64,000 nucleotides of DNA from Montifringilla adamsi (Eukaryota; Chordata; Aves; Passeriformes; Passeridae): contig JAGGNK010006559.1 of assembly GCA_017590115.1 (NCBI GenBank), forward strand, positions 1,299,231 through 1,363,230, given 5' to 3'. The translations under genes were made by a program, and so were the position numbers. The notes under the pieces were generated by a model. The model saw only the letters and a program-made list of their open reading frames with translations, was not told the origin of the DNA and made no database searches. Of the stretch, positions 55,301-64,000 are shown piece by piece. Each line of letters begins with the position of its first letter. Positions within the stretch are counted from its first letter, which is position 1.

Positions 55301-58300
55301 GTGAGTGGTATTTGATGTACACAGTGCAATGGAGGTGGGAGGCTGAGCATCACACTGCCCGCAGCTCCAGATGCTGCTGGGTGGTCTCCCTCGCCTGTCA
55401 GCATCTGCCAGAGCAGCTGGACACCCACTGCTCCTGTTGGGTGGGATGTGGAAGAAGTGCTAGGGCAGCAAGAGTCTTCAATGTCTCCTTGGAAGTAGGA
55501 AGACCCTCTTTTCCTGGGATTGGGGCTGAGAAGAGGATCTCTCTTTTGTCTAGAGGGAATCTTGAACAGCATCAGTTGCCCTGATGACCTCCACCCTCTG
55601 GCTCAAAGGGAATTTTTCCCATCAAAGTGGGATTAAGAGAGCTCTGTCAAATCCTTTTTCTTCTTGTCTGTGAGTTGGCTTGGTGGGGCCTGTGCCTGCA
55701 AGCACTGTGCTGTGCTCCAGCCCTCTGCCCTCCACATGGCTGCAGAGGAGGTTGTATTTGTAGCATGGTGCTGAGCCCTGGCTGAGAGCAGAGGCAGGCC
55801 TGGCATTCCTGCCATCCTCTGCTCCTGCCACATGAATGCCTTGAGCTCCAGGTTCCTCCAGGAATGCTTTCCCTGCTGACAAATGTATTGATCTCCCAGC
55901 TGACTGGGATTTAGGTGCAAGCTAGCAAGGACTATTTTTATCTCTCCTCCTTATACGGTACCCTAAAATTATCTCAGCCTGAAATCTTGGCAGTCCTTTA
56001 TCAAGCTCAGACTTTGGTTCTCAGACCTATTGTTGTCCCATGTGCCATGGATCATTCACAGTTTATGCTGTAACAGGCACAAGAGTAACGGTGGCACGGA
56101 GTGGCTGTCGGTGTCAGGGACACGTTCTGTCTCCTCGCTGGGTGATGAAGCACGTGTGAGCAGGAGGCCAGGGAAGGGGAATACACCCCACTGTTCCCTA
56201 AGCAAACGCTTCCTGAAGCCTGCCTGTGGCAGCAGGAATGAAGTGACAGTGATCTGCAGACAGAACCCATGCAGAGACTAAGATTTTCCACTGAGCTTTA
56301 TCCATCATTTTGCTTCTGTGTCATCACTGCAACAGCACTTGGTGTGCAGGACACTGTGAGGCACTGGGGGAGCTGGCCCACCCCTCATTTCCTAGAAAAA
56401 AAATTTTTCCTTCCTCAAATCTGGGCTGTGGTGGGAGCAGGATTTATGGCATGATGCCACAGTGGTGATGTGATAAATATCATCTGCCACTTCTAAATGC
56501 CCAGAGGGACTTTCCTGGATGGCAGCTGACAGGGCAGCAGCTCTGGGGCAGACAGGAGAGGCTGCTGCCAGGGTGGCTGCACAGTCTCAGGGGTTGCTAA
56601 GAGATCAGTGTGAGCCATTCAGCACTAAACATCCCGAGTGACCAGGGAGCTGGGGACTCACTGGTGGCAGCCAGAGAAGCTGTTTTTAACAGGCTCAGGA
56701 CTTGGTGTCCAGGCTGACACTTCCTGTCATTTCCTTTCCCTGGTGCCTGCTGTGGGGAGCCTCCTTGTCCCAGTTGCATGAGGTTGTTAGGACCACCCAG
56801 CCAGGGACATTGCAGGGGCTGTGCCATGCCGGGCACAGTGTGCCAGATCTGCTCAGGTCTGCTCTGAGGCTTCTTTCTGCCCCCTGATTAGGTTCAGCCT
56901 GGATGTCACAGAGCTGGGCAGTGACCCAGAACAGGACGATGTGGAGAAGAGGAGCCAGTCCTGCCTCCAGCCTCATGCGTCCCTTCAGCTGCCCAAAAGG
57001 GAACAGGGAGCCTGGAGCAGCAGCCGGGGTGGCACAGTGATCAAAGTAGAGATAGAGCCACTGCACCCAGACCTCGTGGCCAGCCCCAGCTTGGAGGTGG
57101 TGAGTGTGGAGGGCTGGGCACAGGGTAGCAAGGCAAGCTGAGGCTGCAGAAAAGCAGCATACACAGGTGTCAGCTGCAGGCTGGACTCCTTCAATGCCAG
57201 CGTGGAACCAGGAGGTCTGCAGGAATCTCAGCAAGGATGGGCTTTTTCAGATAAACTGCCCCATCTTGTGGGATAAAGGCCCAGGGAGCTGCCTGTAGTA
57301 CAGCCCCCTTTTCCCATATATTTAGCTGGAATTTCCCTTCCCTTGTGCCTGTTGCCTCTTGTCCTGTCACTGCAAGACAAGAAGAGTCTGGCCCTATCTT
57401 CTCTCTAAGCCTCTGTCAGGTAGTTGAAGACAGCAGTGTCACACACCCACACACACACACACCCCTTACACACTGCTTTGCTCTGGGGAATACCTTTAGA
57501 TTCAATTAATATTAAAAGGACAATTGCATCACGGTGCTGCATATCCAGTAAAAGTGAGAAGTGCCTAAGAAGGTTTCAGGCACAAGTGTCACTTGCTCCA
57601 GCCTTCCTGGAGCCAACAAACAGCTGGGCCTAGTGGTCTCCTGCATCATAACTCTGACAAAACAAGAGGGAAAGGGTGAGGAATCAGCCATGATGGAGAT
57701 TCCCTTGGTGCAGAAAGCACGAAAGATTTCTGTGACTTTTTACTTCTCCAGAAAAGTGTCAGCAACGGGAAGAGACTGAGGTCCAAGTCTGTCCCATCAG
57801 CCTGTGAGACCATTGCCTCCCCCCAGATACCTCACAGTTTCAACACTTCTCTTCCAGCTGTGGAAGGTTAGTATAGACTTTATGCCATTAAATAGGTTCA
57901 AGGTGCAATTAAGAAAATAAAAACTAGAGCTGTAGCCTCTGGAAGTGTGGACAGTCTCTGCTTTCTCTTCCATGGTCCCAGGAGCTCCTGAAATACAAAG
58001 CCAAGCTGGTTCTGAGTCTGGCCCTGGCTAGCAGCACAGTCTCAGCTCAGACATGCCCATCCTCAGTGACACATTGCCACATAACCTCCCTGTGGCCAGT
58101 GCTTTGGTCACTCCCTACTCAAGTCCCACCTGTGAGGATTGCCCCAGAGAAAAATGTGGTGATTTCAGAGCCTGGGAGGTGGAGGGGAGACTGGTTGTCA
58201 TGGAGAAGAGCTCTGAGGTGGTACCAGCTCCTCCCCTACTGCAAGCAGGACCCTAAGCAGCAAACATACAGACTGGGGAGGGGAGGAGTAACAGAAAAGT

Positions 58301-60324
58301 GATGAGCCTTCACTTCCCTCACAGAAATGTAGAGCAGAATCTCCTTCCCTAACTGCTCCTGGCATTTCTTGCCACCAATCAAGGCAGAGTGGGAGCCCAG
58401 CACAATTAACAGGATCCAGTTGCACAGATTGCAAGGTGGTGCTCTGCAAAGGCAAACCAGGATCCCTGCTGAGAGCGTTTTGTGTTCCAGGTGTTGAACC
58501 GCCTCCTCTGGAGATGCTGGAGAAGGACCACGTGTCCCCAGACCAAGTGTAGGTATTGTCAGTCCTGGCTGGTTTGAGATGAGGGAGATTTTTGAGTGTA
58601 TCTGAGCTACTGGAGATGCAACAGCAAAGGACATCCCACTCTGTGCTGGGCCACAGCTGAGCAGTTGGTCATAAACCAGCACCTGAGGCTTTGTGGGGTG
58701 CAGAATGCCTGTAAAGGATATTTTCTAATCCCTTGCTTTTCTTTTGCCCCATCCTTGGTAGGTTAATTGTCCAGAAGGTACTTCAGGAGCTGAAACATTA
58801 CCATGGGTAAGTGTGTCTGGGACAGGGATGTGTGGGGAGGTCACAGGTCTGCCTAAGACACACTTGGAAAAGGACATTTGGTCCCTTGAGGGGCAAAACC
58901 CAGGGTACCAGAATCACTGATTTATTCCAGTGAAACCAGGGTAGAATTGCAAGGAAAATGGGCATTTCATGTACCTCCTCCGTAACTCTAAAAGTGTTCC
59001 TGCCCCATGCAGAAAATAAGAGTTTCTGCTGACCCAGGAGTTCTGTTCTTGTGTTCTTTGCTGTGTCTGATGCCTTTTCCCTGCCCAGGGTGAAGCAGAG
59101 AGCTTGTGTGCAAGAAGGCAGTGATTCTTCCCAGCAGAACCTCACTTGGTTTGAGTTCCTGTCTAATGAGTAAGTGAGACAGCAAGTGACACACACTTTG
59201 TGTTCTGAGAGCAAACTGATTTTGAGTCCTGTTCATCTAAGCTCTACTGCCCTGCTAATCCTGTGTGCAGGACACTGCTATCTGCAGGGGTTCAGCCAGG
59301 AGTGTGGCACTGAACAAAACCTGCACACAACAGCTTGAAAGTTCAGCTCCTTATTTGCAAGTGTTTCATTAATAAGTGACATGGCTGAAGCCAAACCAGA
59401 TCCTCCAGGAGATGGAAAGTTCATACTTGGGGTCCTAAAGTAATGCTTCAATGAACTTCATCAGTGATCTCCCTAGCTGGGCTTGGTCAGTGAATTTCCC
59501 CTTTTTTAAGGTATTTTGGTCTCCTTTCAGAAATGAGGACAGTGGGAAGAGCGATAAAGCAGAGAAAGGCACAAAGGTGATGCGACGTCTGAGTTCCCTG
59601 CGGAGCCGAGTCACTGGATCCTGGCAGAAGGATAAGGTGAGAGAGAGATGTTGAGTTTGTGGAAGGAATTGTTAATTTCTTCAAGAAGAAAAGGGGACCT
59701 GATCATAGGGAACAGTTAGCTGGATTGCTTTGGGATGGCTGAGGCCTCTATGTTGGTCAGCAGATGCATTGTGCCTAAAGTAGTAGTAGTGTGTGGGACT
59801 GAGTGACCTCTGAATTCCAATTCTCCTTGCTCCAGGGCATGTTCTGGATGCTCTTATGCTGCCCTGGCACTATTGTGCACAGCAAGAAGAGTGCCTTGGC
59901 TGGGTGACTGCCTGGATCACTCTTTGTGGCAGGAGGAGCCTGCAGAGGGGCAGCCAAATGTGTCCTGCCCTTCATCACAAATGGACTTAGACTAGAGGGA
60001 CTGGCCCGAGCCTTGGGAAGGCATTTGGGTAAAGAACCGCCATCCCACTATACCTGCTGCCCACCAGCTCTCTGCTCGTTTGTACAGTGGGGAAAGGAAC
60101 GTGGACAGTGCAAGGCCTGTGACTGAGCTGTGTTCCTCTCTCCTTCCAGGGTAAGAACAAAGAGCAGCTCAAGGAGAGAGAGAAGGAAAAAGAGACAAAG
60201 GAGACAAAAGAGAGGTGTAAAGATATCAATGGGCACCAGCTTGTGCCAGGGGTTTTCTCCAGTTGCACCAGCTGCTCACTGTGTGCCAAACCTCTTGGGA
60301 ATAAAAGTGGTCTGCAGTGCCTGA
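49248..60324 (+). CDS. ARHGEF18: Rho/Rac guanine nucleotide exchange factor 18, N-terminal exons (partial)
   Basis: Ten exons (49248-49323, 54350-54486, 54788-55287, 56892-57099, 57752-57866, 58491-58548, 58762-58806, 59089-59169, 59531-59636, 60150-60324) join in phase to 1501 bases, 500 codons plus one base. Recognisable pieces are LHGTEYYKDLGLL, PPLEMLEKDHVSPDQVLIVQ, KVLQELKHYHG, NLTWFEFLSNE, RRLSSLRSRVTGSWQ and the first half of an atypical C1 finger (INGHQLVPGVFSSC, CSLCAKPLGNKSGLQC). From memory these match the long ARHGEF18 isoform; ARHGEF28, ARHGEF2 and AKAP13 have related C1 segments but not the upstream blocks. The protein activates RhoA/Rac1 at cell junctions. The DH-PH exchange module lies beyond the window. 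Confidence 0.85.
49324..54349 (+). other. ARHGEF18: ARHGEF18 intron 1
   Basis: This 5-kb intron contains a CpG-dense spot at 52205-52330 listed separately. Elsewhere I see unique-looking sequence with short chance open frames (for example 50410-50616) and no recognisable repeat or gene. Confidence 0.55.
52205..52345 (+). promoter_or_regulatory. CpG-dense spot, possible alternative ARHGEF18 promoter or first exon
   Basis: The bases 52230-52290 are unusually rich in CpG (CCCGCGCGCCGCTGCC, CTCGCGGCGCC) compared with the neighbourhood. An ATG at 52214 opens a frame (MVSPRQLPARRC, then VLNRVSEASEEDLSPL) with GT sites at its end (TTG|GTGGGT, CAG|GTCTGT). Their phase (0) does not join coding exon 2, which needs one incoming base, so any first exon here would more likely be non-coding for ARHGEF18. 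Confidence 0.25.
54350..54486 (+). CDS. ARHGEF18: ARHGEF18 exon 2 (GC donor)
   Basis: After a TCTTTCAG acceptor the exon encodes SDCKPCLREFTDHHSPALEY and FLPSLIAEDDSFCTSTAEEK. The frame can only continue into the next exon if the intron starts at 54487 with GC: the site reads AAG|GCAAGT, the ideal form of the rare GC-AG donor class. Confidence 0.8.
54788..55287 (+). CDS. ARHGEF18: ARHGEF18 exon 3
   Basis: This 500-bp exon encodes EDSSSTELDVPAADLHSS, LHGTEYYKDLGLLSVPSAKT, a Ser/Pro/Glu-rich low-structure region and SMSTSRRHSWESPVSPVDC. RRHSWES is a basophilic-kinase/14-3-3-like site (inference). Acceptor TTTGCAG, donor GTACGG, ending in phase 2. Confidence 0.85.
56892..57099 (+). CDS. ARHGEF18: ARHGEF18 exon 4
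   Basis: This exon encodes FSLDVTELGSDPEQDDVEKR, HASLQLPKREQGAWSSS and VIKVEIEPLHPDLVASPS. Acceptor GATTAG and donor GTGAGT. The incoming phase completes an Arg codon; the exon ends in phase 0. Disordered linker, no domain recognised. Confidence 0.8.
57306..57415 (-). repeat. CR1-like fragment (minus)
   Basis: GTTGCCTCTTGTCCTGTCAC and AGAAGAGTCTGGCCCTATCT resemble a reversed CR1 internal segment in ARHGEF18 intron 4. Confidence 0.65.
57440..57472. repeat. CA microsatellite
   Basis: An imperfect CA run (ACACACCCACACACACACAC) in ARHGEF18 intron 4. Confidence 0.85.
57752..57866 (+). CDS. ARHGEF18: ARHGEF18 exon 5
   Basis: This exon encodes KSVSNGKRLRSKSVPSACE then TIASPQIPHSFNTSLPAVE. It has a strong acceptor (TTTTTACTTCTCCAG) and a GTTAGT donor, ending with one base of a Gly codon. 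The KRLRSKSVPS block is a likely phosphorylated basic motif (inference). Confidence 0.8.
58491..58548 (+). CDS. ARHGEF18: ARHGEF18 exon 6
   Basis: This 58-bp exon encodes VEPPPLEMLEKDHVSPDQ. The pattern PP-LE-MEKDHV is a strong match to the remembered human ARHGEF18 long form. Acceptor GTGTTCCAG, donor GTAGGT. Confidence 0.88.
58762..58806 (+). CDS. ARHGEF18: ARHGEF18 exon 7 (45 bp)
   Basis: This small exon encodes LIVQKVLQELKHYHG after a split Val codon, an amphipathic segment that continues the previous exon. Acceptor CTTGGTAG, donor GTAAGT. Confidence 0.88.
59089..59169 (+). CDS. ARHGEF18: ARHGEF18 exon 8
   Basis: This exon encodes VKQRACVQEGSDSSQQNLTW and FEFLSN, the conserved NLTWFEFLS block of ARHGEF18. 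Acceptor CTGCCCAG, donor GTAAGT. Both boundary phases agree. Confidence 0.88.
59531..59636 (+). CDS. ARHGEF18: ARHGEF18 exon 9
   Basis: This exon encodes NEDSGKSDKAEKGTKVMRR then LSSLRSRVTGSWQKDK, a basic region that precedes the C1 finger in Lbc-family exchange factors. Acceptor CCTTTCAG, donor GTGAGA, phase 0 at the end. Confidence 0.88.
60150..60324 (+). CDS. ARHGEF18: ARHGEF18 exon 10: coiled basic stretch and C1 first half
   Basis: This exon encodes a Lys/Glu-rich helix (KNKEQLKEREKEKETKETKE) and then the start of an atypical C1 finger: NGH, a 12-residue gap, CSLC, 11 residues, Cys. That spacing matches GEF-H1/ARHGEF2 and relatives. The donor GTGAGT at 60325 cuts the finger after the third cysteine; the second half is outside the window. 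Confidence 0.88.
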
Positions 60325-63300
60325 GTGAGTATGGCTGTCATTGCCTGGCTCTGCCCCAGCCTGTGCTCCCTGCTTCCCCTCCAGCCCAGGCTGTGCTCCT
60401 GCCTAAACCACCCCCTGGATTGCTCCACTTCTCTGCCTGCCTCGACTCCACCCCACCACTCTGCTTGGCCTGGCTTGGTTGTTTCTCCAAATAGTCTAAA
60501 TGATCTCTGAATCTTGCCTGGCAAAAATTTATCCTCATTTTCTTTGGCCACTTGACCATTTCCTGCCCCTTTCCCCCAAGGAGGGTTCTAGGTTAACTTT
60601 TCTTTTACTAATTTTTTTTTATCATGAAGTTCTGCTTTGCCTGAACAAATATCCCAACTGCCTGAGTGTAGCTGGATCTTTTAGGCTGTTTTTCACAGCT
60701 GCAATGATGTCTCAGCTCAGCATCTGCCCATTGCATGGGCACAGGGATTTCTAGTGCATCCAAAATTTTATTAACTAACAAAAAGTCAAATGTTGCCTCC
60801 CAGGATGTGCATGGGTGCTTTTCATCTCTAAGTAGTGCCAGCGTGCATGGGCCTCTGTGCTCCCACTGCATCCACTGTGGCATGGCTTTGGCTGAAAAAC
60901 CCTGTCCCTCCTCTTTGGGGCAGGTACTCAGGGCACTGAAGAATGTTTTAATTCCCAAGGGATTGTCTGTGGGCAGAGAAAATTTTCTGGAAGTGAAAGG
61001 ATTGCTCTCTTTCTCCACCCTGTACCCTCAAGCAATGCTTGCTCTCTCAGAGGCTCTTAAGGTCAGTAAAACCTTTCTGGGACATAAATGGACTGATTGC
61101 CCTTGGACATGTATGGTGAGAAATATATTTTCCCTTCAGGGCAGCTGGAGGGAAACAGAAAAGGGGCACAGAGCTGGCTATTAGTGAATATTTTTCAGGC
61201 ATCACAGCAAAAAGTAGGAAGCAGGGAGCTTAATAAGAGTTTTGCGGATATTTAGAGAGACCAGAAATTTAATGGGAGGAGGCTGAGTTGTGCCTTGTCA
61301 TTCCTGTGTGAGGAATCTCCCAGCCAGAGGCTCTGTTTGCAGTCCTGCATGCTGCTTTACAAAAATACCTTAACCTGGGAATATACAGGCAGCCCTTGAT
61401 ACTCATGAGCACGGAGCCATGCTCTGTATGGTCTTGGGAACTCTGAGGGCATTTAGTGGGAGTGATTCTCCTCTGGACAGCCCTATGGAGATCTGTGATC
61501 TGGAGTTGGAGCTAGCTGTTGAAATGAGAGCGTGGTTCAGCATGGCTTGTCCATCATAAATACACAGGGACTGTACATGACTTATGGCAACTTTCACCTT
61601 GTTTTCCAGCCCTTCCATAAAGAATCTGTGTTCTGTCTTGTGAACGTTCAGGAGAAAAACTCCGAGGTGGCTGAGGCACTGGTTTGTGTTTGGGACTCTG
61701 TGACACCTCCTTTGGCTCTTGGCTGCCCAGGCTAACACAGGCGGCAGAGCAGTACAGCTTGTTTTGTAATGTTCCCTTTGCAGTGGCTTGAACTGAGGCT
61801 GAACAATTGGGCAGGGTTCTGAGATGTCTGTTAAAATTAATGGCCTGTCTGTGGTGAGAGATGGGCTGGGACTTGTGGTGTGACAGCTGATGGCCTGAGA
61901 GTGCCTATATTTGGATGATGCTGAGCTGAAACCTTTGCGAGCTGCTGCTGAGCTGGTAGTTGCTATCAGCAGCTCCCGTTACTGCAGCTCGGAGCAGTGT
62001 GTGGTCTCCTGACTGGTCCCTGATAGAGCTCTGGGACAGCAAGCTCCATGGCCACGGGGAAGCTGGAGCAGCAGGCCTACTTTTCAGAACTGTGAGCAGC
62101 TCCATCAGGCTCAGCCTGAGCCGTGGCTGCTGCCAGGATGTGAGGGCATTGGCAGCGCCTCTTGTTTTCTCCTCGTGGACTCTCATTTGACCATCCCCGC
62201 GCCTTGGCCCTCGGCCAGCCCTCGGCCCATCGCTGGTCAGGTGCTGCTGTTGCTGTTGTTGTCTCCGTGGTATTTTTAACTGCAGCACCACCACGTGGTC
62301 CAAGGCAAAACGGGCTCGTGGAAAACACAGGAAAAGATGGTGGTTAAAGCAAGGCATAAGCTGAAGGGGGAGAAAGGATGGGAAAATGATTGCAAGCCTG
62401 AGGTTTTTTCACTATCCAGCAGACACAAAAGGTCTGGTGACTTCCATGGCTGTGATGTCCTCTCGCTGGAAGAGCGAGAGCTCTTCTTATCAGAGATACT
62501 AACAGTAGGAGGAATTCTGCATTTAAGTCAGAACAAAAAAAACATTGTTCTGCTAGAAACGTGTGCGAGCTGTGAAGGAAGTGGGCAGCTCGAATAGCCT
62601 GGTACATGGTAACTCATTTCCCTCTCCCACTGATTCCTCCCATCTATCATCACCCCACACAACACAGAGTCTCCCAGAGGAGAAGAAGGCTGTGCAGTGT
62701 GTTGAGAGTAGAGATTCAGTCTCTGCAGCTCACAGATGTGCAGTTAGGAGCCTGGTAGGGATGAAAAACAAGGAGGAATGATTGCAGTCACAGGGATCTC
62801 GACAACACTGGCCACCCAAACTCTGCCGTTACGTAAACTATGAGCTGTAAGGCCCGAGGTTTACTGTTCACCTGGAAATGGGAAAGCTCCTCTTGAGGCT
62901 TTGCTATCAGGGTGGAGAAGGTTCTGTGCCTAAATTAATCCTCTCTTATAAACACGCTTCCAGAGTTTATGCAACAAGAGTTAGATGAGTCCCAGGGAAG
63001 CCCTGACAGGAGGAGAGCTCTCCAAGCAGGCTGTGCCATGGAGGCAAGCCAGGGATATGCTGTGGAATACAGATGCAAGGAGGATTGCTTCCCTTGAGCT
63101 TGAGCACTGGGGTAGAGGTGGGACTTCTACATTTCCAGTTGAGAATCAATCTCCATTACTTCATGGGAAAGACAGAGCCCACAGGGCCCCCACTGGGGTG
63201 ACAGACTGACCATCCTCTTCCAAGGAAACCTATAGCTGTGACCAAAGTTTGGCAGGCTTCAGAAAAACTCCTCTTCTTTAAGAGAAGGTGCTCAGTTTAA

Positions 63301-64000
63301 TGAATCTTCCTGAACAATACAGGCTGTGCTGGACTGTCCACCTGTCCTAGGCTGACCCTTGCTGGCTGCTTCAGTGCACTGGCTGATCTCTAACTGGTTG
63401 CTGTAACAACTGGTCTCCAGGATTTATTTAAGGCACACTGTGAAAGAGGTTTGGAAAACCATTTCCTTTCTCACAACGAGAAAGGGAGAGGACACAGATT
63501 TCTGCAGCTTTTCAGGCAAACATCCTCCACCCATGGCCAAGGAGAGGCCAGAATAGCTTTTGGTTTAGACCTGAAATTTGGGGTGAAATTCACCTTTCAC
63601 TCGGCACTTGTGCCTGCAGGGTTTTGCTTTTGGATTCCCAGTGCAGTACCAATAAGCTAATAGGTGAAGGATAGTTTTGGCTTATGATAAGGAGGAATCA
63701 CTTGATTTTCTATCCTGAAATTTCTGTTCACAGCCCATACAGAGTCCTGAGAAATCTGAAAAGCAGCAGACAACCTGGAACTTTGCATTTCCGTAGAGAG
63801 GCACAGCTGCCAAAAATCTTCTGCTTTGGGGGGAAAAAGGAGGTTTGGCTGCTGTAACATGATGACAGTGATAAATGGACTGGGAGTCCCACTTGGAAAA
63901 AACTATTGCTGACAGGAGTCCAAATAAACAGAGGCAAAACCAGAGCGGCTGCGTCGGGCTGTGGGTTAAAGTGGTTCTGAGCCAATGGAGCAGATCTGAA
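60325..64000 (+). other. ARHGEF18: ARHGEF18 intron 10 (to window end)
   Basis: The second half of the C1 finger should begin with the rest of a codon and a CxxC/HxxxC pattern. I did not find it with splice signals up to 64000, so this is read as intron. A moderately GC-richer patch lies at 61960-62330. No repeat element or gene recognised. Confidence 0.6.

Noticed and set aside
54762..55322. 186-codon minus-strand open frame
   Set aside because: It is the antisense shadow of ARHGEF18 exon 3.
56077..56155. Possible ARHGEF18 exon between exons 3 and 4 (AACAG|GCACAAGAG to CGT|GTGAGC)
   Set aside because: The reading frame is open and both splice sites look fair, but its outgoing phase (0) does not fit exon 4, which needs two incoming bases, so it would shift the frame.
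60850..60905. Second half of the ARHGEF18 C1 finger (CSHCIHCGMALAEKPC)
   Set aside because: Cysteine spacing does not fit the missing half (CxxC then HxxxC order), and no acceptor in the right phase precedes it.

Overview
The window is vertebrate nuclear DNA, almost certainly from a bird and probably a songbird. It carries many CR1 LINE 3' fragments, LTRs that resemble passerine endogenous-retrovirus LTRs, and compact intron-split genes. The pair INSR plus ARHGEF18 fits the avian chromosome-28-like microchromosome (synteny recalled from memory, not checked). There is no bacterial, plasmid or CRISPR content.

Layout. Positions 1-20293 are the 3' part of a large intron of the insulin receptor gene (intron 2 by human numbering). 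Positions 20294-39386 hold 19 INSR coding exons on the + strand, equivalent to human exons 3-10 and 12-22. They encode 1142 residues, from the cysteine-rich region to the natural C-terminus, and every exon phase agrees. Human exon 11 (36 bp, the A/B isoform switch) has no visible counterpart. A roughly 5.2 kb 3' UTR follows, to a polyadenylation signal at 44566. After about 4.7 kb of intergenic DNA, a second + strand gene starts at 49248. Ten phase-consistent exons to 60324 encode the first 500 residues of a Lbc-family Rho guanine-nucleotide exchange factor, assigned to the long form of ARHGEF18. It is cut by the window end inside its atypical C1 zinc finger; the rest of the C1, the DH and the PH domains lie beyond 64000.

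Function. INSR is the receptor tyrosine kinase for insulin. Ligand-binding, disulfide-bonding, furin-cleavage, juxtamembrane NPEY, ATP-binding, catalytic and activation-loop elements are all visible and intact. ARHGEF18 activates RhoA/Rac1 and shapes junctional actin. The two genes are neighbours and are not known to act in one pathway.

Unusual parts. (1) Four exon-like segments on the minus strand (14357 down to 12455) join in one open frame inside INSR intron 2 and end in a stop and an AATAAA; this is a candidate nested antisense gene that I do not recognise. (2) Minisatellites crowd INSR splice sites, notably 600 bp before exon 3 and 500 bp before exon 14; the latter reads open in frame into the exon. 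(3) Two solo LTRs have 6-bp target duplications. (4) The first ARHGEF18 exon after exon 1 uses a GC-AG intron donor. (5) CpG-rich exon-like spots at 47.7 kb and 52.2 kb may be alternative starts.
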